The position numbers and the translations under genes were made by a program. Below the pieces are notes generated by a model. The model did no database searches. It was not told the DNA's origin and saw nothing but the letters and a program-made list of their open reading frames with translations. From contig CP065366.1 in assembly GCA_023206055.1 (NCBI GenBank), forward strand, positions 2,046,001 to 2,110,000: a stretch of DNA of 64,000 nt, written 5' to 3'. The stretch's first letter is position 1, and each line of letters begins with the position of its first letter. Below are positions 44,077 to 53,484 of the stretch, piece by piece. The stretch is from Vibrio cyclitrophicus. GTDB taxonomy: Bacteria > Pseudomonadota > Gammaproteobacteria > Enterobacterales > Vibrionaceae.

Positions 44077-45900
44077 ATGAACCAACAACGTCAACTAAGC
44101 TGGAAAATAGCAGCCATTCTAGGTACGTCTTTCGGCTTTACTGCACACGCTGCAGAAATGGTCAGAATCGATAATGATACACCGCTACAACAAAGCCTCG
44201 TCGCGCAGTCGAAGAGTGTTGCCCCACTAGAATTAGGTTTTTCTGAAGTAAAACGGGTGGTATTGCCCAATGGGAAAACAAAAGTCCGCTATCAACAAAC
44301 TCACTTAGGTTTACCCGTCTTTGATACCTCCGTTGTCGCCACCCTTTCTAAGAACCAACCCACTCAGGTATTTGGCTCAATGGCACAAGGGATCAGTGGA
44401 GACTTATCCAGCATCGCGCCAAAGCTGAATCAGGAACAAGCGATCGAAGCCGCGATTTCCTCTCACCGCACTTTTACTGTCGGCAAAAAGTCGATTGAAA
44501 ACAAAAATGCAAAGCTCATGGTGAGACTGGACGAGAACCAAACCGCACAAATGGTGTATCTGGTCGATTTCTTTATCGCTTCCTCTTATCCAGAGCGCCC
44601 TTTTTACTTTATTAATGCCATGACTGGCGAAGTAATCCAAAAATGGAATGGATTAAACCATGCTAAATCGTCTGGTACTGGCCCCGGCGGTAACCTCAAA
44701 ACCACTCAATATGAATATGGCAGTGACTTCCCTAGTTTTCCCATCGATAAGACAGGTACCACGTGTAAGTTAGAAAATGAATCAGTTAAGACAGTCGATT
44801 TGAGGAACGGAACGTCTGGCAGCGCAGCCTACAGCTACAACTGTGCCGACGGAACCAACTACACCGATCACAAATACATTAACGGTGCTTACTCGCCTCT
44901 TAACGATGCGCACTACTTCGGTAATGTCGTGTTTGATATGTACAAAGAGTGGATGAATACCTCGCCGTTAACTTTCCAACTGACGATGCGTGTTCACTAC
45001 AGCTCGAATTACGAGAATGCGTTTTGGAATGGTTCATCAATGACCTTTGGCGATGGTGGCAGCACCTTCTATCCATTGGTCGATATTAACGTGAGCGCTC
45101 ACGAAGTCAGCCACGGGTTCACAGAGCAGAACTCGGGGCTTGTTTACAGAAACATGTCGGGCGGTATTAACGAAGCCTTCTCCGATATTGCGGGCGAAGC
45201 GGCTGAATACTATTTGCGTGGCAATGTGGATTGGATTGTGGGTAGCGATATATTCAAATCAGAAGGTGGTTTGCGTTACTTTGACCAACCATCAAAAGAT
45301 GGCCGCTCGATTGACCATGCCTCTCAATACTACGACGGTTTGAACGTTCACTTGTCTAGCGGTGTTTATAACCGCGCCTTTTACCTTCTAGCGAACAAAT
45401 CGGGTTGGAATGTACGTAAGGGCTTTGAAATATTCACAGTCGCAAACCAACTGTATTGGACGGCAAACAGTACCTTTGATGCCGGTGCGTGTGGCGTAGC
45501 GAAAGCCGCAGCAGACATGGGTTATGTGGTTGCCGATGTTGAAGATGCATTTAACACCGTAGGCGTGAATGCAAGCTGTGGTGTCACGCCGCCAACTGGC
45601 AATGTACTGACGAAAGGCACACCGATTGCGAACCTAAGCGGGAATCAATCCTCAGAGAGCTTCTACACCTTCACTGTGGATTCTGCATCAAACGTGACGG
45701 TTTTAATGTCTGGCGGTTCAGGCGATGCCGACCTTTATGTGAAATCGGGCAGCAAACCAACCACATCCAGTTACGACTGTCGCCCTTATCGCGCTGGCAA
45801 CAATGAGCAGTGCAGTGTGAGCGCTCAACCGGGTGTCACCTATCATGTGTTACTGCGCGGATACTCGAACTATTCTGGCCTAACATTGCGTTTAGATTGA
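44077..45900 (+). CDS. Vibriolysin-type secreted metalloprotease (M4) with C-terminal PPC domain
   Basis: The 607-residue preproprotein has a signal peptide 'AAILGTSFGFTAHAA' (cleavage near residue 27), FTP/PepSY propeptide to about residue 195, and an M4 catalytic domain with HEVSH at 342-346, Glu in 'GGINEAFSD' near 366 and an active-site His in 'SIDHASQYY'. A bacterial pre-peptidase C-terminal domain ('DADLYVKSGSKPTTSSYDCR') lies at about 515-607 and is often removed after secretion. It would be exported by type II secretion and degrade host or dead-animal protein. Full length for the family. No nearby regulator is evident. Confidence 0.95.
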   Translation: MNQQRQLSWKIAAILGTSFGFTAHAAEMVRIDNDTPLQQSLVAQSKSVAPLELGFSEVKRVVLPNGKTKVRYQQTHLGLPVFDTSVVATLSKNQPTQVFGSMAQGISGDLSSIAPKLNQEQAIEAAISSHRTFTVGKKSIENKNAKLMVRLDENQTAQMVYLVDFFIASSYPERPFYFINAMTGEVIQKWNGLNHAKSSGTGPGGNLKTTQYEYGSDFPSFPIDKTGTTCKLENESVKTVDLRNGTSGSAAYSYNCADGTNYTDHKYINGAYSPLNDAHYFGNVVFDMYKEWMNTSPLTFQLTMRVHYSSNYENAFWNGSSMTFGDGGSTFYPLVDINVSAHEVSHGFTEQNSGLVYRNMSGGINEAFSDIAGEAAEYYLRGNVDWIVGSDIFKSEGGLRYFDQPSKDGRSIDHASQYYDGLNVHLSSGVYNRAFYLLANKSGWNVRKGFEIFTVANQLYWTANSTFDAGACGVAKAAADMGYVVADVEDAFNTVGVNASCGVTPPTGNVLTKGTPIANLSGNQSSESFYTFTVDSASNVTVLMSGGSGDADLYVKSGSKPTTSSYDCRPYRAGNNEQCSVSAQPGVTYHVLLRGYSNYSGLTLRLD

Positions 45901-45905
45901 GTTAG

Positions 45906-46061
45906 AACGAACCTCTCAAATATGGCGTATTAGTCAATGATGATGACTTCGTGGACGTGTACTACACCTTAATGCAGAACACGCCTTATGTAGATCGTCC
46001 GGGCGTAAGCGGAAATGCTGTCGCATCGTTTGCACCCGTCACGATTGCAACTACAGAATAA
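45906..46061 (+). pseudogene. Orphan C-terminal gene fragment after vibriolysin
   Basis: The frame 'YGVLVNDDDFVDVYYTLMQN' to '...VASFAPVTIATTE' and stop has protein-like codon use but no start. It looks like the last ~50 residues of a lost gene, left behind when vibriolysin or its segment came in. Family not recognised. Confidence 0.5.
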
Positions 46062-46219
46062 TCGATTTGCACTGGTTAGAGATTCTTATCTTGATCCCTA
46101 ACCCGCTATTTGAGATAGCTTAAGCGTATATGCTGTAAGTAAATCTACTTTCGGTTTATACGCTTTTATCAGTTTGCACTTTGAGCTTTATCCTTCAAGG
46201 GAAGACCGTTCTAAGCGGA

Positions 46220-46537
46220 TTACAATGAATAGTCAAACACGATAATGTCATCCAGTAACGGACGAAACACTTCTTTCAGCGCATCATGCTCTGGATGTGG
46301 AAGGTAGTTCTGACGGCCTTCTTCATCGGCGAACGTCATTAGCACCGAATGGGTATAACCTTGGTTTTTGTTTTCAGGGCTGTCATTTAGACCCCACTCG
46401 ACTGAAGTTACGCCTTCCACCTTGCTTGGCATTGCTTCAAACAATCCTTTCAGCTTCTCTATTTCAGAAACTTCTGCATCTTCTTTAAACTTAATCAGCA
46501 AAATATGACGAATCATTCCTGTTTCTTTTCGATTCAT
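46220..46537 (-). CDS. Dabb (stress-responsive alpha/beta barrel) family protein
   Basis: The core 'MIRHILLIKFKEDAEVSEIE' starts at 46516. The ATG at 46537 has AAGGA at 6 nt and is the likelier start, adding seven residues; the frame extension to 46642 is translated attC-like DNA. Dimeric ferredoxin-like barrel with 'EWGLNDSPENKNQGYTHSVL' and 'LPHPEHDALKEVFRP', typical of the family. Some members are polyketide cyclases; bacterial ones are mostly of unknown role. Confidence 0.82.
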   Translation of the reverse strand: MNRKETGMIRHILLIKFKEDAEVSEIEKLKGLFEAMPSKVEGVTSVEWGLNDSPENKNQGYTHSVLMTFADEEGRQNYLPHPEHDALKEVFRPLLDDIIVFDYSL

Positions 46538-46554
46538 TCCTAATCCTTGTCGAG

Positions 46555-46665
46555 TCTTCGTTTGTTTATGTGTCATTCGAGCGCACACCAAGTCGCGAGT
46601 TAACATTAATAGAAAAACAAAATGCCACACGTTACGCACCATTCCAAGGCTAGATGGCTAAATTT
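46555..46665 (-). repeat. Degenerate integron attC-like sequence
   Basis: On the minus strand, TCTAGCCTTGGAATGGTGCG, TAACGTGTGGCATTTTG and a downstream ATGACACATAAACA resemble half of a Vibrio attC repeat (compare GATTCGCAATGCGTGGCAT in the clear site at 42650). Suggests that the Dabb gene was once a cassette. Confidence 0.45.
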
Positions 46666-46692
46666 TATAAAAGACTCTCTAGCCCAAAACGA

Positions 46693-46722
46693 AAAACGCT
46701 GCCCCCGAGGGCACAGCATTTA
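46693..46722 (-). terminator. Terminator of the 76-aa periplasmic protein gene
   Basis: Minus strand TGCTGTGCCC/GGGGGCAGCG hairpin followed by TTTTTCGTTTT. Confidence 0.75.
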
Positions 46723-46751
46723 TTATGACAATGGCAAACACTGTTTAAACG

Positions 46752-46982
46752 TTAGTCACGACGACCTTTAAGCTGGATAGGTTGGTCTTTATCAAAATTC
46801 TTTTGGAATTTAATTCCACCTAAAGCGGCATCATTTCTTCCTTCTAGTGTTAAGTCAGATTCTACACGCTCAGCCTTAATTTCTTCGCCTTTACTTACAC
46901 GAGTGTCAGCATAGCTATTATCTGCAGCAAAAGCCGTGTTCATTGAGATAGTCATTAAACCTAATGCGATTAACGTCTTCAT
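46752..46982 (-). CDS. Small secreted/periplasmic protein, 76 aa
   Basis: Signal peptide 'MKTLIALGLMTISMNTAFAA' cleaved near residue 20, then a 56-residue charged domain ending 'FDKDQPIQLKGRRD'. A ribosome binding site GAGGTGATGT lies directly before the ATG, and a strong terminator follows, so this is a real monocistronic gene. No family. Confidence 0.75.
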   Translation of the reverse strand: MKTLIALGLMTISMNTAFAADNSYADTRVSKGEEIKAERVESDLTLEGRNDAALGGIKFQKNFDKDQPIQLKGRRD

Positions 46983-47236
46983 ACATCACCTCTGGTATTT
47001 TTAATTCTTTGTTCGATAGATTTTAGTGTTTCTTTGTTGAGGTCACCTTAGCGCTGGAATGCTAACAACACGAGGAAAAGCAAGATTTACCAAACGGAAA
47101 ATCAAGGAATTAGAGAAGTTCTGACGCTATGCTGTCTTATTGGTTTTGTACTGCCATTATGATATTGGAGTCGCATAATCTCTGTCGCCTACCACACAGA
47201 GATTGCTACCTATAAAGGGAATCATTTGGAGAGCCT

Positions 47237-48115
47237 GTGGACATCAACCTAGATATTCAGAATATCTTAGTCATCAAGCGTATGTATGAACTTCGTAATG
47301 TCAGTTTAGTGGCAGAATCATTAGGCAAAACGCCGGGCGCGATCAGTAAAAATTTAGCTAAACTCAAAAATCAACTCGATGACCCATTGTTCATTCAATC
47401 TAAACAGGGCTTTGAGCCCACATCGTTTGTTGAAGCAAACATGGCAAACTTCGACCAAATACTCGAGGGAGTTGAGGCGATAAAACACCAAGAATTTAGG
47501 CCTCAGACCTATAAAGGTGATGTCACCATCTACGCCAATACCCTGCTCTGGGAACAATTCGGTGCAACACTCTATCTTGCTTTGACCAAAGAGGCTCCCA
47601 AAGCATCGTATTCATTTGTTAGATGGGGAACGAACACGAAAAACAGAATCATCGACGGAGAAGAAGCCATCTCTGTTCATTATTTCGATGAGACCCTACC
47701 ACAATCCATTAGTCAAAATGAGGTTGGAAAAGGAAAAATCGTGTTCTTTGTTCGAGATGGTCACAAAGCGAAGAACTTCGAGGCACTCGTAAATTACCCG
47801 ATCATTCTATTTAAAACACCCGGCTGGAATGACTATAGATATCCAATACTCGACCGCCTTAGAAAGGTGGGATTTAACGTCACCCCAAAAGTAGAAATTG
47901 ACCATCCAGCTATGGTTCACGACATCATTTTAAAGTCGGACCATTTTGGAATCACACTCGATGGGAGCGTGCCAGAGGGATGTCGCAGTATTGACTTGCC
48001 GGAGAAACTCACTATCGACGTAAGCTATGTGATGAGTTGTCGTCGTTCGCAAAAAGACGCACCGATAAATCAATGGCTTCTTACTATTTTAAAGTCCGTC
48101 CTAAGCAGTAAGTAA
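47237..48115 (+). CDS. LysR-family transcriptional regulator
   Basis: 292 residues from a GTG with GGAGAG in front. Winged helix at the N-terminus ('LRNVSLVAESLGKTPGAISK', then 'LDDPLFIQSKQGFEPT') and a periplasmic-binding-like effector domain. It is convergent with tryptophanase and separated from it by a terminator hairpin, so a direct link is unlikely. Target genes unknown. Confidence 0.88.
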   Translation: MDINLDIQNILVIKRMYELRNVSLVAESLGKTPGAISKNLAKLKNQLDDPLFIQSKQGFEPTSFVEANMANFDQILEGVEAIKHQEFRPQTYKGDVTIYANTLLWEQFGATLYLALTKEAPKASYSFVRWGTNTKNRIIDGEEAISVHYFDETLPQSISQNEVGKGKIVFFVRDGHKAKNFEALVNYPIILFKTPGWNDYRYPILDRLRKVGFNVTPKVEIDHPAMVHDIILKSDHFGITLDGSVPEGCRSIDLPEKLTIDVSYVMSCRRSQKDAPINQWLLTILKSVLSSK

Positions 48116-48155
48116 ACGTAGCTTTGCCTATACGTCTCTGATGTTTTTAATGAAA

Positions 48156-48182
48156 AGAAGGCTCCAACAGGAGCCTTTGTGA
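48156..48182 (+). terminator. Terminator between the LysR and tnaA genes
   Basis: AAGGCTCC/GGAGCCTT hairpin with a 4-nt loop, between converging genes. Confidence 0.7.
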
Positions 48183-48209
48183 TTGTGACTATTCGCTTAT
48201 GTTTTTATT

Positions 48210-49682
48210 TTAAAATGCTTCTTCGAGCGTTTGTTCATTCTTTTTTCCTGCTTGTTTCTCGCTTACTTCTACCTCTTTCAAGCGCGCCGTAAAGTGTCTT
48301 AATACTGGCGGTTCATAGGTAAAGTCGAGCCCTTTCACTTTACCTGCGTTCTCTTTCACTTTTTCGAACGCTTCGATAATGAAATCCATGTGGGTTTGTG
48401 TGTACGTCGCGCGTGGAATGGTTAAGCGTAATAACTCCGCAGGGCATGGATGTTGCTCGCCCGTTGCAGGATCACGGCCTTGCAATAACGAACCAATCTC
48501 AACCGCTCTAATACCGGCTACTTTGTACAGTTCGCACGCCAAAGCATGTGCTGGGAACTGACCAGCAGGAATATGAGGTAACAGTTTACCCGCATCCACA
48601 AACGCAGCGTGACCGCCTGCTTGTTGACATACGATGCCCATCGCTTCTAAGCCATCAACGAGGTATTGAACCTGACCGATGCGATACTCCAACCAATCTT
48701 GACGCATGCCGTCATAAAGGCCAACCGCAAGACGCTCCATCGCGCCGCCTTCCAAGCCACCATAAGTTGGGAAACCCTCTTGCACAACACACAAGGTGCG
48801 ACACTCTGTGTACACATCCATGAAGGAGTCGTCTTTAAAGCACAACAAACCGCCCATTTGTACCATGGCATCTTTCTTGGCCGACATAGCCAAACCATCT
48901 GCGTATTTGTATGACTCACGCGTGATCTGTTCGATGGTCCAATCCTGATAACCCGCTTCACGTTGCTGAATGAAGTAAGCATTTTCAGCGTAGCGCGCAG
49001 AGTCCATGATCACAGGAATATCGTACTTCTGAGCGATTTCATAAACGGCTTTTAGGTTGGCGATAGACACTGGCTGTCCACCAGCAGAGTTACAAGTAAT
49101 GGTACTCACAATGTAAGGAACGTTGGCAGCGCCCGCTTCTAAGATCGCCTCTTCCAATTTCACGATATCGAAGTTTCCTTTGAAGTCGGCATTCACTGAG
49201 GTATCAAACGCTTCTTTGGTATAAACGTTCTTCGCCACGCAGCAATTCACTTGAGTGTGGCCTTGCGTGGTATCGAAGAAGTAGTTCGACAAAGCGACCA
49301 TTTTGCTGCGGTCGAGTCCCTTTTCCATTTCACGCTTCTTAATCAAAACAGGAATGTAAATCTGCTCTGCGCCACGCCCTTGGTGTGTTGGAATCGTCAA
49401 TTTATAGCCGAAGATATCCTTAACCGCATTCGACAGTGCATAGTAACTGCGACTGCCACTGTAGGCTTCATCACCCATCAACATCGCAGCTTGCATACGT
49501 TGTGTGATTGAACCTGTACCGCTGTCGGTCAGCAAATCGATGAACACGTCATCACTGTCGAGTAGAAATGGATTCATACCCGCTTCGACAATGGCTTGCT
49601 CACGATAAGCGCGAGTTGTTCTTTTTACTGGTTCTACAACGCGAATACGAAACGGTTCTGGTAGATGTTTGAAATTTTCCAT
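48210..49682 (-). CDS. tnaA: Tryptophanase
   Basis: 490 residues from the ATG at 49682 (AAAGG at 7 nt; an upstream TTG frame is not needed). 'FLLDSDDVFIDLLTDSGTGS', 'PTHQGRGAEQ' and the PLP lysine in 'LAMSAKKDAMVQMGG' are those of tryptophanases. The homotetrameric PLP enzyme splits tryptophan to indole, pyruvate and ammonia. A candidate tnaC leader frame lies 320 nt upstream on the same strand. No tnaB permease follows. High confidence. Confidence 0.96.
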   Translation of the reverse strand: MENFKHLPEPFRIRVVEPVKRTTRAYREQAIVEAGMNPFLLDSDDVFIDLLTDSGTGSITQRMQAAMLMGDEAYSGSRSYYALSNAVKDIFGYKLTIPTHQGRGAEQIYIPVLIKKREMEKGLDRSKMVALSNYFFDTTQGHTQVNCCVAKNVYTKEAFDTSVNADFKGNFDIVKLEEAILEAGAANVPYIVSTITCNSAGGQPVSIANLKAVYEIAQKYDIPVIMDSARYAENAYFIQQREAGYQDWTIEQITRESYKYADGLAMSAKKDAMVQMGGLLCFKDDSFMDVYTECRTLCVVQEGFPTYGGLEGGAMERLAVGLYDGMRQDWLEYRIGQVQYLVDGLEAMGIVCQQAGGHAAFVDAGKLLPHIPAGQFPAHALACELYKVAGIRAVEIGSLLQGRDPATGEQHPCPAELLRLTIPRATYTQTHMDFIIEAFEKVKENAGKVKGLDFTYEPPVLRHFTARLKEVEVSEKQAGKKNEQTLEEAF

Positions 49683-50000
49683 AATAGTACCTTTCAACAA
49701 ATTCAGCTTAAGGGGAAAAAGCCAAATTCATTATTTTTAGATGTCACGAGTCATCACCATTAATTTTATTTAACGCACGATCACACTCGTGATAATTACG
49801 ATAAAAATTAATAGCTAGAAATAAATTATTTAATCAATGACGTATTGATTGGAGTCCAATTAATAATGACTAAGAGATAAAGAAACCGATGCACAACAAT
49901 ACAAACAGAAAACGCATGAGTTACGACATATCTTAAAGACGAAATTAATAGGATTGGGCAAAGCTCAAGGGCTCTGCTGGCGCGTGACGCCTAGAAGGTA

Positions 50001-50093
50001 CTACTCTGAAGAAAGGTGGAACGAGAGCTGGTGATCTAAAGTATACCAAGCTAACAAGGTTAGCCAAGTTGTTGATTGCCATTTCAGATACAT
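50001..50093 (-). CDS. tnaC: Candidate TnaC leader peptide (30 aa)
   Basis: The frame starts at the ATG at 50093 and ends 'LLAWYTLDHQLSFHLSSE'. The pattern W-x-x-x-D-x-x-L (Trp16, Asp20) aligns with the WFNID segment of the E. coli and Proteus TnaC arrest peptides. The position 12 residues after the Trp, where those peptides have the essential Pro, is Ser28 here. The ribosome binding site is weak. It is placed 318 nt before tnaA on the same strand, as in other tna operons. Confidence 0.55.
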   Translation of the reverse strand: MYLKWQSTTWLTLLAWYTLDHQLSFHLSSE

Positions 50094-50181
50094 GTTCACA
50101 ATATATCCCTAAGTTGAAATCAAGATGATCCGAAATATAAATATAGTGAAATTATTTTATAAATAAAGCTTAGAAAAGTAT

Positions 50182-50191
50182 AAATGTGATC
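50182..50191. promoter_or_regulatory. Possible CRP half-site upstream of tnaC
   Basis: AAATGTGATC matches one half of the CRP consensus; the other half is poor (AATATTTAG). It lies about 90 bp before the tnaC start, in keeping with catabolite-controlled tna operons. Weak evidence. Confidence 0.25.
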
Positions 50192-50441
50192 AATATTTAG
50201 AATGGTAATTAAATACGATAGCGTATTATATAAACTGTGAATATCGTCAGTTTATATACTATTAAACTAGTTCATGGAATTAACTAAGCGTTGAAAATTC
50301 ACTGCGGTAATAGAGGATTAATTATAACTAATGGTAAATAAAACAAGCTCTGATAATCACTGAGTTAAGTTAACTTCAGCCTCATCAGAGCTTAATTGCT
50401 TGTGTTTGTATTACTGCCATAGCTATTGCCATTAAATCGGG

Positions 50442-52115
50442 TTACTTCTTCTTAACCACTTGTTTAATCGCCATTTCAGCTAACTTCGGTGTCGCGGCTT
50501 TCAGCGCACTGGGTGCCACCTTCTTACCGGCTTTTACCGCTTTGTTAAGCTGCCCTTTAACCGACGTCCCTCTTTTCATTGCTTCAAAACGTTGGCGGTT
50601 TCTCTGCACATTGTTTGCGTCAGCGATACGCTCGAGCAACGTTTGCCTTAATACATCTAAACCAAACTGCGCTTTTTCAGGAGCAATCGCCAGTGGCAAT
50701 GCAATATCGGGTTGTAGCAGTGTTTGATTATATTCGAGCGCTTGAGCAATGATCTTCGCTTTCGCCGATGTTGGGCTATCTAAATCATACGGCGGTTGCC
50801 AATCGTCTACAGGCTTTAATCTATCTACTTGATTGACAACCGTGACAACTATCGGCTTCTTACGTGAGATGTTCTTCGGCTCTTCATAGAAAGCGTCAAA
50901 CTTGCCCTTCAACTGTTTATCCAACTCACGAGCCGATTGATTGGCTTTAAGCACCCAAAGCACCACATCGGCTTGAGTCATCTCTTTCAGCATTAAGGCT
51001 TCGGTTTTAGGATTGCCATCAAGCCCCTGAAGATCAACCACGCGAACATCATTGTCATCGACAAACGCGTTGTAAACGGTTGAACTATCGGTTGATGGCA
51101 GAACGTCGACCTCGGCAACAAGCTCTTGCTTAAGCGCATTAATGAGTGAGGACTTCCCAGAGCTGGTTTGCCCCACCAGCACAATTCGTACAGGCTCTAA
51201 TTCAGGAGCAAAACGTTGTTCATCAAGTTCAGAAACATCGGACGCTTTCAGTGCCTCATCTTCAATGCTGAATCGACCGCTATAGAGATCAATTGCGACC
51301 GCAGCTACTTCATCGAGTAAAGCTTGTTTGGCAGCATATTGCATGTCATCTACCACACCTTTAGTCATGGTAGATGTCGCTTGCTCTCGACCTAAATCAG
51401 AAATCACCTTGAGTGGATTCAAATATAGGTTTTTAAGGTGGTTACCCCAAATAGCCGCTTTGAAGATCTTCTGCCCTAGCTCACCATATTTGTCATAGGC
51501 TTCGTAGCCCGCTTTGATGTATGAAACCTTAAGATACTCAATGCCCGGAATGTGTTCTTTCACCACCAACTTATAGCGGCGGCTAACCTCTTCAAATAAC
51601 TTAAGCCCTTCAGGAATCGAAAAATCGAGCGATTTCTTATCAAACTTTTTGGCGACAAACTCAAGCACCTCTAAACCAGTTTGGTCGAGGTTACCCCACT
51701 CTATTTCGTTACTTAATTGCTGTCGCACATAGTGTTTTGAATCATTCCAAATCAACAGCTCAGCTTGCGACCATTCATCGGATGCTTTGACCATCGCATC
51801 CTTTACTAACGCCTCATTGATATCAGCACTCTTAGGCGATGATTCGGTTTCACCCTCTCTTTCTGGATTGGCAGACGTATTGCTATAAATGGGTTGACTA
51901 GAAGAACGGCTAGAAATGTATAAAGGAATGGTGAACACCAAGGTACTCATGGCAATGGCAATCGACATTTCCAACAGATAGCCGTATTTAACCGCCAAGA
52001 AAACACCAAAACCCATCATGATAATGCTTGGGAAGATGGCCGAAATCAGAGCAATACCCCAGCGGCCGCTCGATAGCACTGCCAGTAATCTAAATAGATT
52101 TCTAATTTTCTTCAT
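50442..52115 (-). CDS. Membrane-anchored GTPase with long N-terminal helical region
   Basis: 557 residues. Two membrane segments at about 20-66, a helical, partly coiled region to ~300, then a G domain: G1 'VLVGQTSSGKSSLINAL' at 311-327, G3 'VDLQGLDGN' near 367, G4 'TVVNQVDRLKP' near 432. A basic tail ends 'KQVVKKK'. Dynamin-like or YfjP/Era-related GTPase; it overlaps the next gene upstream by 14 bp and so works as a pair with the second GTPase. Likely on the inner membrane; membrane remodelling or stress response is conceivable but not shown. Confidence 0.78.
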   Translation of the reverse strand: MKKIRNLFRLLAVLSSGRWGIALISAIFPSIIMMGFGVFLAVKYGYLLEMSIAIAMSTLVFTIPLYISSRSSSQPIYSNTSANPEREGETESSPKSADINEALVKDAMVKASDEWSQAELLIWNDSKHYVRQQLSNEIEWGNLDQTGLEVLEFVAKKFDKKSLDFSIPEGLKLFEEVSRRYKLVVKEHIPGIEYLKVSYIKAGYEAYDKYGELGQKIFKAAIWGNHLKNLYLNPLKVISDLGREQATSTMTKGVVDDMQYAAKQALLDEVAAVAIDLYSGRFSIEDEALKASDVSELDEQRFAPELEPVRIVLVGQTSSGKSSLINALKQELVAEVDVLPSTDSSTVYNAFVDDNDVRVVDLQGLDGNPKTEALMLKEMTQADVVLWVLKANQSARELDKQLKGKFDAFYEEPKNISRKKPIVVTVVNQVDRLKPVDDWQPPYDLDSPTSAKAKIIAQALEYNQTLLQPDIALPLAIAPEKAQFGLDVLRQTLLERIADANNVQRNRQRFEAMKRGTSVKGQLNKAVKAGKKVAPSALKAATPKLAEMAIKQVVKKK

Positions 52116-53214
52116 AACCCGACGCCGCCTTTCCTTTTTTCAGGGATTCTTTGTAGATCTTCTGCATCTCTTGTTCAGACACTTCTTCACCTTTGTTCTT
52201 ATGATAGAAGTAAAAACACGCCGCTCGGCCTAAACCATAGCTGGTGCCGAAACTCATGGCGGCGGCTGCAACCGCTCCGACCGTTTGACCATAAACCGGA
52301 ATCAACTTTATCAGCTGTCGAGTGCCCAGCTTCATGCCGTATTGCACTGCAAAGCTGCTTCCCAAAGTGCCTATTAGCTCGCTAAAGACTCTCTTGTTCC
52401 ATTCAACCCCATATTGGTTTGCCAAACTGTGGAGCATCTTCGCTTGAATTGCAGGCACAGACACCAAACCAACACCCGGAATCAAATCACTGGCCGCTGC
52501 ACTTCCTGCGTACCAAAGCACTTCGTTTTCTACTTGGTCAAAGTTGGCCTCTTCTTGAGTAGAATGCTCTTTATCGACCACCATCATTCCGATAACAGGA
52601 AGCATATTAGTCAGCTGTTCAATCAACGCTTCATAATTGTAGATTGCGCCACTATTGTTGCTCGAACCATCCGTTTCAAAATCCACCGCGACCGATTCAA
52701 ATTCCTTTCCCCACACCTTCTCTATTTGGTTGGTGTTGAATTGAATTTGCCTTGCGCGGTCTGCTTCATTGGAAGACAACACAGCGGTATGAACAAGCAG
52801 TAAGTGCTTAATCTTCTTTTGCTTCTTAATCTGTTGCAGAGCGGCAAGCACAGCGGATTGTTCAGGCTCATCGACTTTCATCACCACGACGAGCGCATTG
52901 CCCGCTTGACCGATCTCTTTAAGATCGTCTGCCGGATCGTAATCGGCCTCACCCAGCCCTCGGGTATCGAGAAATCGCATGACCGGTTTGTCTTGAGGGA
53001 ACGCATACGACATTGCCGTCATGGTGCATGGCGCAAAACCATTACCCACTTCAACAGAAGAGTCGCCCGTGACCGCTTGAATAAACGATGACTTGCCCGC
53101 CCCTGTTTTGCCCAACAGCCACAATGTAGGAAGGTGTTTGCGCTGATATTCATGGGCCTGAGTGAGATCGGGGTTCTTGCTCGGGTTAATGAAGTCTTTT
53201 ATTTGATCAAACAT
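52102..53214 (-). CDS. YcjF/YfjP-like GTPase (pair with the membrane GTPase)
   Basis: Start at the ATG 53214 or the GTG 53232. G1 'LLGKTGAGKSSFIQAVTG' lies near residues 32-49, G2 Thr in 'GFAPCTMTAMS', G3 'FLDTRGLGEADY', and a G4-like 'LLVHTAV'. The C-terminal half has Ala/Gly-rich helices ('GSAAASDLIPGVGLVSVPAI' and 'YGQTVGAVAAAAMSFGTSYG') resembling the DUF697 membrane-associated region. First gene of the two-gene unit. GTPase certain; role unknown. Confidence 0.8.
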   Translation of the reverse strand: MFDQIKDFINPSKNPDLTQAHEYQRKHLPTLWLLGKTGAGKSSFIQAVTGDSSVEVGNGFAPCTMTAMSYAFPQDKPVMRFLDTRGLGEADYDPADDLKEIGQAGNALVVVMKVDEPEQSAVLAALQQIKKQKKIKHLLLVHTAVLSSNEADRARQIQFNTNQIEKVWGKEFESVAVDFETDGSSNNSGAIYNYEALIEQLTNMLPVIGMMVVDKEHSTQEEANFDQVENEVLWYAGSAAASDLIPGVGLVSVPAIQAKMLHSLANQYGVEWNKRVFSELIGTLGSSFAVQYGMKLGTRQLIKLIPVYGQTVGAVAAAAMSFGTSYGLGRAACFYFYHKNKGEEVSEQEMQKIYKESLKKGKAASGYEEN

Positions 53215-53484
53215 GGTTAGACTAACTCTCACTTGATGTTGAGATTCGGGTTGGTGACAAGGCGCGATGACTTATATAATCACATCATCGCATTTTACTT
53301 AAGTCTGTTCAGTGGCACTGTTTTACAATGCTTAAGCGCTTGTTTTTATAAGCCTGTTTTATATACGGTTCTATCACGTATTTAAGCATGCTCCAAGCTA
53401 TTGATATGCATGTAGCCATCGTTACCTCGGCGGTCTATTCACAATGAGTCGCCAGCAACAAACACAGAGAGCTCAAAGAGAAGT

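Noticed and set aside
46538..46642. N-terminal extension of the Dabb protein
   Set aside because: Encoded by an attC-like relic; the family core begins at 46516.
49780..49930. Alternative tna leader frames nearer to tnaA (for example one with 'NWTPINTSLIK')
   Set aside because: No Trp-x3-Asp pattern and no usable start; the frame at 50001-50093 fits better.
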